Assembly (NCBI GenBank): GCA_017539565.1
Contig: JAFYCS010000008.1
Coordinates: 1 to 37,766, forward strand
Length of the DNA: 37,766 nt
Direction of reading: 5' to 3'
DNA from: Lachnospiraceae bacterium
Lineage (GTDB): Bacteria; Bacillota; Clostridia; Lachnospirales; Lachnospiraceae
The notes beneath the pieces are model-generated. The model saw only the letters and a program-made list of their open reading frames with translations, was not told where the DNA came from and ran no database searches. Below, piece after piece: positions 18,108 through 24,630 of the stretch (position 1 is its first letter; the number at the start of each line of letters is the position of its first letter). The position numbers and the translations under genes are program-made.

Positions 18108-18758
18108 ATGATATACAGAAGACTCTCCTCGGGGGAGGCTGCGGTAATAGATAAAGAGCAGTCAAAACCGAAGCTTATCAAAAGATATAAATATGACGAA
18201 GAGTATTATCCGGATGTGATGTGGATACCGCCCTTTTTTATCGCACTTGGAGCGCTGAGCCTGGCGCTCAGTGTGTTTTTGAAAAGGACGGCAGGACTGG
18301 GCATTGTCTGTGCCGCTGTAATACTGGTATTTGGTTTTATTATTGCCATGACTTTGATACAGCCCCTTATGGAACGCAGAAAGTTTATACGGACATATAA
18401 AGAGAGCAGGGATAAGGGTGAACAGTTTGAAGGCAGGATCAGATCCTATATGCTGTATGGAGAAGAAAGATTCTCATCATATAAAGGAGTCTTGGGCCGT
18501 AAGGTAGTGATTAAATATGTTTTGCAGGTGGAGGTGGGCGATGCCAGGAAGATAATGGATACACCGAAGCTGCGCTTAAATCCAAACAGCGTATTAAAGA
18601 GTGACAGATGCAGGGTATATCTGTACAAAAACAAAAAGTATGTGATGGATTTTGATCTGAGAAAAAAGCGGGATGATGAGACTGCAGACATTCCACGCAA
18701 GAGCATTAAGATAGAGAAGAGGTATCTGCCTCCGGGAAAAGGATACAGCGCATTATGA
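18108..18758 (+). CDS. Small membrane protein of unknown function in the cobalamin operon
   Basis: I do not recognise a specific family. The 216 residues have a polar N-terminus, two membrane helices (about 39-58 and 62-86) separated by a short KRTAG turn, then about 125 charged residues (KFIRTYKESRDKG onward), probably cytoplasmic and beta-rich. The layout resembles DUF3592-like two-helix proteins, but this is a weak likeness. It is preceded by a 33-base gap, and its stop overlaps the cbiA start (ATGA), so it is co-translated with cbiA. Confidence 0.8.
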   Translation: MIYRRLSSGEAAVIDKEQSKPKLIKRYKYDEEYYPDVMWIPPFFIALGALSLALSVFLKRTAGLGIVCAAVILVFGFIIAMTLIQPLMERRKFIRTYKESRDKGEQFEGRIRSYMLYGEERFSSYKGVLGRKVVIKYVLQVEVGDARKIMDTPKLRLNPNSVLKSDRCRVYLYKNKKYVMDFDLRKKRDDETADIPRKSIKIEKRYLPPGKGYSAL

Positions 18759-20785
18759 TGGAGAAGAGTGATAACAGAATTCATATACCGGGGATACTAA
18801 TAGCAGCTCCCAAAAGCGGCAGCGGGAAGACCCTATTTACCTGTGCGCTTTTAAAGCTGTTAAAAGATATGGGGCGCGATCCGGTTTCATTTAAATGCGG
18901 GCCGGATTATATAGATCCCCTGTTTCATGAAAGAGTGCTGGGTGTTACGGCATCTAATCTGGATACTTTCTTTATGGATGAGTACAGGCTTAAGAAAAGC
19001 CTCATGCAGGCGAAGGGCAGATGTGCGGTAACAGAAGGAGTTATGGGGATATATGATGGTGTCAGTGTGGAAAGCACGGAAGGATCCTGCTATCAGATAG
19101 CTGAGCTCACAGGTACGCCGGTATTACTCATCGTTGATGCACACGGTGCCGCGCGCACGCTTATATCCCTGGTCAAAGGTATACTTGCGGATGATGAAAA
19201 GCGCCTTATACGCGGCCTTGTGCTGAACCGCATCTCACCGGCCTTTTATGCAAAGCTCGAACCGGTATTAAAAAAAGAACTGAGCCGGGATTACCCTCAG
19301 GTAAAGCTTCTTGGAGGTATACCGAATGACAATGCCCTTAAGATAGGCAGCCGGCATCTGGGGCTTGATATATCCACGCCTCGGGAAGAAGTCCTGGCAG
19401 GCATAGCGCGCATGGCAGAACTGATAGAGCAGAATATAGACATTAAGTGCCTGTCTGATATAATGGAAACAGCGGCTGATATTGAAGCCGAAGTGCCGGA
19501 GCGGGATATATGCACAGATCCGGATGAACATCCCGTGCTGGCAGTGGCCATGGATGAGGCCTTCTGCTTTTATTATAAAGATAACTTTGAACTGTTAAAA
19601 GAAATGGGTGTTGAGATAAGATTCTTTTCACCCATACATGATAAGGCTCTCCCGGAAGATACCGCAGGCATACTCCTTGGCGGCGGTTATCCGGAGATGT
19701 ATTTAAAAGAACTCAGTGAAAATACTGAGATGATAAAGGCGGTAGGCGATGCCATCGGTTCCGGCATTCCTTCGCTTGCGGAATGCGGCGGTTTTATGTA
19801 TCTTCATAAATACATTACAGATACCGAAGGTAAAAGATACACGATGGCCGGTGTTATAGACGGTGAATGCACCTATACCGGCAAGAGCGTGCGCTTCGGG
19901 TATTTGCAGATAGTATCCGCGCAGGATGCTGACGGAACTCTGGCCGCTGAACTGCCGGGTATGAAGGGCCACGAATTCCATTATTATGACAGTACATTAA
20001 ACGGTGATATGTGCACCGCATCGAAGCCCTCAGGCACTCCGCAGTGGAGCTGTATGACGGGAAATAAAGTGTCACTCTGGGGCTTCCCGCATTTTTATTA
20101 TCCTTCTACACCCGGTATGGTGCGGAAGTTTGCGGAATGTATGAAGGAGTACAGGATCTTACAGTGTAAAACGGAGGGAACAGAAATGGCTGATGCAGAT
20201 GAAAAGATCACGCAGGAAAAGACTGATCCGTCGGATACGGAAGAACTGAAAGAAACTAAAGCGGATGCCGGAAATAAACCGGACCTGAGCAGCACGCTGA
20301 TGGTTTATGCCGGCCCGGAATTTATAGACCGGATGCAGATGCAGGCCGTTTATGCCGGCCCTGCCCAGATGAATCCGGCTCTTCAGACACCGGCGGAGGG
20401 TGTTTATGCGGGACCCGCCATGCTGATGGCTTATGCAGGTCCTGCTATGCAGCAACCCACCATTATGCAGATGATGATGGTTTATGCCGGACCTTCAGCC
20501 GGGCCTTCCGCAAGCAATACCCCGATGATGAATCTGCCCGGGGCCATGATGGGACCGGGGAAAGGAACGGCCCGTGTGGGAAAATACTGCTTCTGCCCCG
20601 AATGCGGGGCCATGTCTAAGGGCGAATGGTTCTGCCGTGAATGCGGTACTCCCTTAAAAGGGGTTAAGCATTACAAGGACTGCCCGGGCTGTAACGCGCG
20701 TCTTGATGCGGAAGCTAAATTCTGTCAGGAATGCGGGAAAAAGCAGGATGACACACCGCAGACGAACGGGACTCAGCTGGCATAA
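18755..20785 (+). CDS. cbiA: Cobyrinate a,c-diamide synthase with a C-terminal YAGP-repeat and double zinc-ribbon tail
   Basis: CbiA amidates the a and c side chains of cobyrinate with glutamine and ATP. Residues 1 to about 470 are a full enzyme: P-loop APKSGSGKT (18-26), CGPDYIDP, GVMGIYDG, the glutaminase nucleophile Cys344 in AECGGFMYL and His446 in GFPHFYY. The frame continues for about 200 more residues, which CbiA proteins normally lack. An acidic Lys/Glu/Asp segment (about 478-510) is followed by five [V/A]YAGP motifs (Tyr518, 533, 551, 560, 577) in a Met/Gln/Pro-rich stretch, then two zinc ribbons (CPECG...CRECG and CPGCN...CQECG). A perfect GGAGG and an in-frame ATG at 20186 start exactly at the junction. 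A radical SAM gene follows without a gap. Confidence 0.93.
   Translation: MMEKSDNRIHIPGILIAAPKSGSGKTLFTCALLKLLKDMGRDPVSFKCGPDYIDPLFHERVLGVTASNLDTFFMDEYRLKKSLMQAKGRCAVTEGVMGIYDGVSVESTEGSCYQIAELTGTPVLLIVDAHGAARTLISLVKGILADDEKRLIRGLVLNRISPAFYAKLEPVLKKELSRDYPQVKLLGGIPNDNALKIGSRHLGLDISTPREEVLAGIARMAELIEQNIDIKCLSDIMETAADIEAEVPERDICTDPDEHPVLAVAMDEAFCFYYKDNFELLKEMGVEIRFFSPIHDKALPEDTAGILLGGGYPEMYLKELSENTEMIKAVGDAIGSGIPSLAECGGFMYLHKYITDTEGKRYTMAGVIDGECTYTGKSVRFGYLQIVSAQDADGTLAAELPGMKGHEFHYYDSTLNGDMCTASKPSGTPQWSCMTGNKVSLWGFPHFYYPSTPGMVRKFAECMKEYRILQCKTEGTEMADADEKITQEKTDPSDTEELKETKADAGNKPDLSSTLMVYAGPEFIDRMQMQAVYAGPAQMNPALQTPAEGVYAGPAMLMAYAGPAMQQPTIMQMMMVYAGPSAGPSASNTPMMNLPGAMMGPGKGTARVGKYCFCPECGAMSKGEWFCRECGTPLKGVKHYKDCPGCNARLDAEAKFCQECGKKQDDTPQTNGTQLA
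20173..20188 (+). promoter_or_regulatory. Internal ribosome binding site and in-frame start inside cbiA
   Basis: GGAGG at 20173-20177 lies eight bases before ATG 20186, which is codon 478 of the long frame. Initiation here would give a free protein of 199 residues (20186-20785) made of the acidic leader-like segment, the five YAGP motifs and the two zinc ribbons. The site matches the best ribosome sites of this window and sits precisely at the end of the CbiA domain. Use of the start is an inference. Confidence 0.6.
20303..20506 (+). repeat. Coding region with five YAGP motifs
   Basis: The motif [V/A]-Tyr-Ala-Gly-Pro occurs five times, with tyrosines at residues 518, 533, 551, 560 and 577 of the CbiA fusion (spacing 15, 18, 9, 17). 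Each is embedded in Met-, Gln- and Pro-rich sequence, and the last is followed by a second AGPS. The DNA of the motif units is similar but not identical (GTTTATGCCGG, GTTTATGCGGG, GCTTATGCAGG), so the peptide rather than the DNA appears conserved. Confidence 0.9.
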
Positions 20786-21802
20786 ATGATGGGAACATAT
20801 CAGTTAAGACAATGTGTATGGGAGATCACACTGGCCTGCTGCTTTTCCTGCCGTTATTGCGGATCGGGCGGCGGTAAGGCCAGGGAGAATGAGCTTAACA
20901 GGGAAGAGTGCCTTAAGCTGGCAGATGAACTGGCTGAGCTGGGCTGCCGCCGTATATCCATGATAGGCGGCGAGATCTTCATGCGTCCGGACTGGAAGGA
21001 TATCGTAGAGCGTCTTGTTGGCAACGGCATAGCCGTATGTATCATAAGCAACGGCTATATGATCGATCATTGCCTGGCACAGGAGCTTAAGAAGCTTAAC
21101 ATAGAATCGCTGGCATTATCCCTTGACGGGCCGGCCTGCATACATGACCGCTATCGTCAGGAGGGCAGCTTTAAGAGAGTGAAACGCGCTCTTGGAGTAC
21201 TGGCTAATGCGGGGGTGCCCACATCCGTCATCAGTACGCTTAATTCAGAGAACGAAAAGACTCTTGAGGAGCTCTATGGTTTCCTTACAGATTATCCTAT
21301 CTTTGCATGGCAGCTTCAGGCCTGCCTTCCCATGGGAAACGCGTCACGTTCAGGAGTTGATCACCGTTTCGACGTGAAACGGGTGATACGCTTTGTTGAG
21401 GATCACGCCGATGCACCCTTTGCCCTGGGCATTGCAGATAATATAGGTTACTATACGGAAAGTGAAGGATCACTTCGCGGCAACAGGAGCGGAGTGGCGG
21501 TATATAAAGGCTGCCAGGCCGGATTAACGGTCGTAGGCATAGACAGTGTGGGAAATGTAAAAGGCTGCGAATCCCTTTATGACGAAAGATTCTTCGAGGG
21601 GAATGTCAGGCAGCGCAGCTTAAAGAGCATCTGGGAGGATCCGGAAGCCTTTTCCTATAACAGAAAGTTCAATACGGATATGCTGACGGGTAAATGTGCT
21701 TCCTGTGACAAAAAGAGTGTCTGCCGCGGCGGCTGCCGCTCGATGGATTATTTCGCAGGCGGGAAGCTCTACGAGTCACCCTGCTGTGCCCGTAATCTGT
21801 AA
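20786..21802 (+). CDS. Radical SAM enzyme with SPASM-type C-terminal cluster domain
   Basis: The 338 residues have the [4Fe-4S]-SAM motif C-x3-C-x2-C (Cys18, Cys22, Cys25), the SAM-binding MIGGEIFMRPDW and a C-terminal Cys-rich SPASM-like region (GCQAG..., GCESL, CASCDKKSVCRGGC, CC near the end) that should hold auxiliary iron-sulfur clusters. Enzymes of this build modify ribosomal peptides (PqqE, mycofactocin type), activate sulfatases, or act on tetrapyrroles (AhbC/AhbD, NirJ). The start directly follows the stop of the CbiA-YAGP fusion, so translation is coupled. This makes the YAGP tail a candidate substrate; a corrinoid or its precursor is the alternative. I do not recognise the exact subfamily. 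Confidence 0.9.
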   Translation: MMGTYQLRQCVWEITLACCFSCRYCGSGGGKARENELNREECLKLADELAELGCRRISMIGGEIFMRPDWKDIVERLVGNGIAVCIISNGYMIDHCLAQELKKLNIESLALSLDGPACIHDRYRQEGSFKRVKRALGVLANAGVPTSVISTLNSENEKTLEELYGFLTDYPIFAWQLQACLPMGNASRSGVDHRFDVKRVIRFVEDHADAPFALGIADNIGYYTESEGSLRGNRSGVAVYKGCQAGLTVVGIDSVGNVKGCESLYDERFFEGNVRQRSLKSIWEDPEAFSYNRKFNTDMLTGKCASCDKKSVCRGGCRSMDYFAGGKLYESPCCARNL

Positions 21803-21820
21803 TCCGGAGCACAAAAAAAC

Positions 21821-21900
21821 TGTCATCCTGAGCGCAGCGAAAAAGTGAGGCAGGAAATCTGTGATTTCCGTAGCCGAACTTTCCTACTCGGGGATCTTTA
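21821..21900 (+). repeat. Dispersed repeat, long form, copy B
   Basis: About 80 bp, homologous to copy A at 6759-6840. The central hairpin is AAAGT 21842-21846 / ACTTT 21878-21882, GGC 21849-21851 / GCC 21873-21875, GGAAATC 21853-21859 / GATTTCC 21863-21869, loop TGT. Compared with copy A, the GAC/GTC pairs became GGC/GCC and the outer stem changed on both sides, so pairing is kept while sequence differs. It fills most of the gap between the radical SAM gene and the next gene. Confidence 0.82.
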
Positions 21901-21913
21901 CGAGGAGTACAAC

Positions 21914-22171
21914 ATGTCAAATTCAAGCCGTTTTTTTGCAAATAAGGAATGTGAATACTATCCCTGCCATAAATGCAGTGTGGATATAAACTGCCTGTTC
22001 TGCTATTGTCCCCTCTATGATCTGGACTGCCCGGGCAATTATAAATATGTAGAAGTAAAGGGCAGGAAGGTCAAGAGCTGCATGGACTGTGTTTTCCCTC
22101 ATGTGGCGGAGAACTACGATAAGGTGATAGAGTTTCTAAAGAAGCGCGGAGAAAAAGATGATAATACTTGA
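21914..22171 (+). CDS. Cysteine-rich small-domain protein
   Basis: This is an 85-residue protein with nine cysteines in the pattern of the Cys-rich small domain: CEYYPCHKC, INCLFCYCPLYDLDCPG and SCMDCVFPH. It probably binds metal, zinc or an iron-sulfur cluster. Such small proteins are often encoded among cobalamin genes, but their role is not established. The ATG at 21914 is chosen because AGGAG (21903-21907) precedes it; an earlier in-frame ATG lies within the repeat. It overlaps the next gene by 14 bases. Confidence 0.85.
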   Translation: MSNSSRFFANKECEYYPCHKCSVDINCLFCYCPLYDLDCPGNYKYVEVKGRKVKSCMDCVFPHVAENYDKVIEFLKKRGEKDDNT

Positions 22172-22544
22172 TGCGAGAAGAGTCAAAGCATATGAATATC
22201 TGAAACAGCTGGCAGAAGCTGCCGGAAAAGATGAGGATTACACAGAGGAGCTTTGGGGAGAGCTTCTTTTTAATGAAGAGCTGATGGGAGCCTTTATGTA
22301 CTATCTGGACCATCACAGTCTTTTCGACGGGATAAGCTGCAGGGGATACGGCCTGACGGATCTCTACTTTTATAATATGAGAAGATTCGAGATGAGACAG
22401 GATATAGGCAAGAATTATTCCGACTGCGATAAGGAGGCCCTCAGCCTGGATACCTTTCTTCTGATGGGCAGGATGATGAGGGAACCGGAAAAGTATATTT
22501 CGAAGCTGGAAGGCGGCCCCGGAATGGATATCTTTCCCAATTAA
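22158..22544 (+). CDS. Hypothetical protein, last gene of the cobalamin operon
   Basis: I do not recognise this 128-residue protein. It is soluble, rich in Glu, Tyr, Leu and Met, and looks helical, with no signal peptide, membrane helix or cysteine motif (one Cys in SCRGYG, another in SDCDKE). GGAG stands seven bases before the ATG, and the gene overlaps the Cys-rich gene by 14 bases, so the two probably work together. Confidence 0.8.
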   Translation: MIILDARRVKAYEYLKQLAEAAGKDEDYTEELWGELLFNEELMGAFMYYLDHHSLFDGISCRGYGLTDLYFYNMRRFEMRQDIGKNYSDCDKEALSLDTFLLMGRMMREPEKYISKLEGGPGMDIFPN

Positions 22545-22563
22545 AAAGAAAATAAAAAAAAGC

Positions 22564-22592
22564 TTGCAATAAAAAAGACCCTGTGCTAATAT
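22564..22592 (+). promoter_or_regulatory. Sigma-A type promoter of the rpmJ - rplQ operon
   Basis: TTGCAA (22564-22569) and TAATAT (22587-22592) are separated by exactly 17 bases, with TGTG just upstream of the -10 box as a partial extended -10. Transcription should start near 22599, 28 bases before rpmJ. The promoter lies inside an inverted repeat. Confidence 0.8.
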
Positions 22593-22609
22593 ATAAAACG
22601 GTCTTTTTT
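22571..22609 (+). terminator. Probable terminator of the cobalamin operon, overlapping the rpmJ promoter
   Basis: AAAAAAGACC (22571-22580) pairs perfectly with GGTCTTTTTT (22600-22609), a 10-bp stem with a 19-base loop and the T run in the right arm. It is the only terminator-like structure between 22544 and rpmJ. The long loop makes it weaker than usual. Confidence 0.5.
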
Positions 22610-22626
22610 GGAAAGGAGGTAGCGCC

Positions 22627-22740
22627 ATGAAAGTAAGATCATCAGTAAAACCGATCTGCGAAAAGTGCAAGGTCATCAAAAGAAAAGGGAGGATCATGAT
22701 CATCTGTGAGAATCCCAAACACAAACAGCGCCAGGGTTGA
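22627..22740 (+). CDS. rpmJ: 50S ribosomal protein L36
   Basis: This is the 37-residue zinc-binding protein of the large ribosomal subunit. The four zinc ligands are Cys11, Cys14, Cys27 and His32 in [15 protein letters not shown]...ICENPKHKQ, the usual zinc-binding form. The ribosome site AAAGGAGGT (22612-22620) is very strong. It is the first gene after the promoter. infA, which often precedes rpmJ, is absent here. Confidence 0.97.
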   Translation: MKVRSSVKPICEKCKVIKRKGRIMIICENPKHKQRQG

Positions 22741-22800
22741 TTTTCCGGCGTTTGACTAATGAGCGGCTATGGCAGCACTTTCCGTCAAAAGTGTCTGCCG

Positions 22801-22954
22801 ATCATCGATAAATGCAATTGCGGCGGACATTTTGTTTGCCGTCGAGGTAGAAATGCTGCTACCGTGCATTTACGATTGATACCTCTCTTGGCTAAGGTGA
22901 TCAAAACAGGAGAGGGCAAGGCCGGAAGTTTCGGCCGGGCTTTTAATAAAGCCC
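22801..22954 (+). ncRNA. Candidate structured RNA in the rpmJ-rpsM gap (leader of rpsM or stand-alone)
   Basis: The 300-base gap 22741-23040 has no credible gene but a dense series of helices. A long stem is formed by 22801-22816 with 22865-22880 (15 pairs, two single-base bulges) and encloses two hairpins: GGCGGAC 22822-22828 / GTTTGCC 22834-22840 and GGTAG 22846-22850 / CTACC 22859-22863. It is followed by CCTCTC 22882-22887 / GAGAGG 22910-22915, GGCCG 22920-22924 / CGGCC 22932-22936 and GGGCTTT 22937-22943 / AAAGCCC 22948-22954. No T run follows, so it is not a simple terminator. An autogenous ribosomal-protein leader is the likeliest role; the identity is unknown. Confidence 0.55.
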
Positions 22955-23040
22955 CAGTCAATTAGTAACTGTTAATCTGCCATCGCTTCTAATAAATAAT
23001 AAGCATACCGGATGGCACAGCAAAATGGAGGAATTGAAAA

Positions 23041-23409
23041 ATGGCTCGTATTGCAGGTATTGACTTGCCCAGAGACAAGCGCGTTGAGATAGGACTTACC
23101 TATATCTACGGCATCGGGCGTGTCAGCGCAAACAAGATCCTTGAGGCAGCAAAGGTTAACCCCGATACACGCTGCAGGGATCTGACAGACGATGAGGTAA
23201 AGCAGATAAGCGCCATCATCGAAGAAGGCTACATGGTAGAAGGTGATCTTCGTCGTGAGATCGCACTCAACATCAAGCGTCTTCAGGAGATCGGATGCTA
23301 TCGCGGTATCCGTCACAGAAAGGGGCTTCCCGTTCGTGGTCAGAAGACCAAGACCAATGCCCGTACACGCAAGGGTCCCAAGAAGACTGTTGCAGGTAAG
23401 AAGAAGTAA
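23041..23409 (+). CDS. rpsM: 30S ribosomal protein S13
   Basis: S13 sits at the head of the small subunit and contacts P-site tRNA. It has 122 residues, opening [19 protein letters not shown], with [17 protein letters not shown] and the basic tail [20 protein letters not shown] (23027-23031) precedes the ATG after the long non-coding gap. It is the first gene of the S13-S11-S4-alpha-L17 group. Confidence 0.98.
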   Translation: MARIAGIDLPRDKRVEIGLTYIYGIGRVSANKILEAAKVNPDTRCRDLTDDEVKQISAIIEEGYMVEGDLRREIALNIKRLQEIGCYRGIRHRKGLPVRGQKTKTNARTRKGPKKTVAGKKK

Positions 23410-23466
23410 TTAAAAAGAAGTAATTGTAACCGTTAATATTTATAAAAAAGAAAGTAGGTTAGTTTT

Positions 23467-23883
23467 ATGGCAGCAACAAAGAAGAGTGCTTCTTCAGCAG
23501 CTAAGAAGGCTACAGGTAAGAAGCGTGTCAAGAAAAACGTTGAACATGGACAGGCTCACATTCAGGCATCTTTCAACAATACTATCGTAACGTTGACTGA
23601 CGCTGAAGGCAATGCTCTTTCATGGGCATCAGCAGGTGGTCTGGGATTCCGCGGTTCAAAGAAATCTACTCCTTATGCCGCACAGATGGCAGCAGAAACC
23701 GCTACAAAAGCGGCGCTTGTCCACGGCCTTAAGACAGTAGACGTCATGGTGAAAGGACCTGGAAGCGGAAGAGAAGCAGCTATACGTGCACTGCAGGCAA
23801 ACGGTCTGACGGTGACCAGTATCCGCGACGTGACGCCGGTACCCCATAACGGATGCCGCCCGCCCAAGCGTCGTCGTGTATAG
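23467..23883 (+). CDS. rpsK: 30S ribosomal protein S11
   Basis: S11 forms part of the platform of the small subunit near the mRNA exit. It has 138 residues with a lysine/alanine-rich N-terminal extension (to about 25), then [30 protein letters not shown] and the C-terminal [17 protein letters not shown] typical of S11. It follows rpsM after 57 bases containing a direct AAGAAGTAATT repeat. Confidence 0.98.
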   Translation: MAATKKSASSAAKKATGKKRVKKNVEHGQAHIQASFNNTIVTLTDAEGNALSWASAGGLGFRGSKKSTPYAAQMAAETATKAALVHGLKTVDVMVKGPGSGREAAIRALQANGLTVTSIRDVTPVPHNGCRPPKRRRV

Positions 23884-23907
23884 TTTGAAAGTGGAGGATA
23901 AATCATC

Positions 23908-24582
23908 ATGGCAGTGAATAGAGTACCTGTATTGAAAAGATGCAGAGCATTAGGCATAGATCCCTCTTTCCTGGGTGTTGAGAAGTATACCCACACCAGA
24001 GAGTGGAAGAGCGAGGTTGACGGCCGCAAGAAAAATATCAACAAGAGGCTTGACCGCAGGGTAAACGAGTCCATCCGTATGCCCCGCAATGCTAACAAGA
24101 AGGTTAGTGAGTATGGTCTTCAGCTGAAAGAGAAGCAGAAGGCAAAGTTCATCTACGGCGTACTTGAGAAGCCTTTCCGTAATTACTATGAGAAGGCTGA
24201 CCGTATGAAGGGTATGACCGGTGAGAACCTTATGATCCTCCTTGAGAGCCGCCTTGACAGTGTAGTATTCCGTATGGGATTTGCCCGTACCAGAAAAGAG
24301 GCACGTCAGGTAGTAGGTCACAAGCACATCACTGTTAACGGAAAGAAGATCAATATTCCTTCCTATCAGGTGAAGGCAGGCGATGTGATCGAGCTTACCG
24401 AAAAGGCAAAGGGTCTGCAGAGATTTAAGGATGTTATAGAAGTGACAGAGGGAAGAATCGTTCCCGCTTGGCTTGAAGTGGACTACGAAGCAAAGAAGGG
24501 CACAGTAAAAGAGCTGCCTAACAGGGAAGCTATCGATGTACCCGTAAATGAGATGCTTATCGTCGAGTTGTATTCCAAATAA
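23908..24582 (+). CDS. rpsD: 30S ribosomal protein S4, with an N-terminal insertion
   Basis: S4 is a primary 16S rRNA binder and the usual translational repressor of this operon. It has 224 residues. The N-terminus [19 protein letters not shown] lacks the zinc cysteines, as in related Clostridia. [18 protein letters not shown], the S4 RNA-binding domain and the tail [14 protein letters not shown] are intact. Between about residues 27 and 58 it carries a highly basic stretch ([14 protein letters not shown]) longer than I recall for other members. The ribosome site is GGAGG. Confidence 0.97.
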   Translation: MAVNRVPVLKRCRALGIDPSFLGVEKYTHTREWKSEVDGRKKNINKRLDRRVNESIRMPRNANKKVSEYGLQLKEKQKAKFIYGVLEKPFRNYYEKADRMKGMTGENLMILLESRLDSVVFRMGFARTRKEARQVVGHKHITVNGKKINIPSYQVKAGDVIELTEKAKGLQRFKDVIEVTEGRIVPAWLEVDYEAKKGTVKELPNREAIDVPVNEMLIVELYSK

Positions 24583-24630
24583 TTAAGATTAGGCGGATAA
24601 AACTCTATACTGGAAAAGGAGAACAGCTAC

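Noticed and set aside
20186-20785. Frameshift or assembly artefact joining cbiA to a separate downstream gene
   Set aside because: The frame is continuous with no abnormal base run at the junction and both parts keep sound coding character; a natural fusion with an internal start explains it better, though raw reads would settle it.
22752-22757. TTGACT as a -35 box of a promoter for rpsM
   Set aside because: No -10-like sequence occurs at a suitable distance (around 22775).
22759-22965. A 68-codon plus-strand frame in the rpmJ-rpsM gap
   Set aside because: There is no ribosome binding site before its ATG, no family likeness, and it coincides with the paired regions of the structured RNA.
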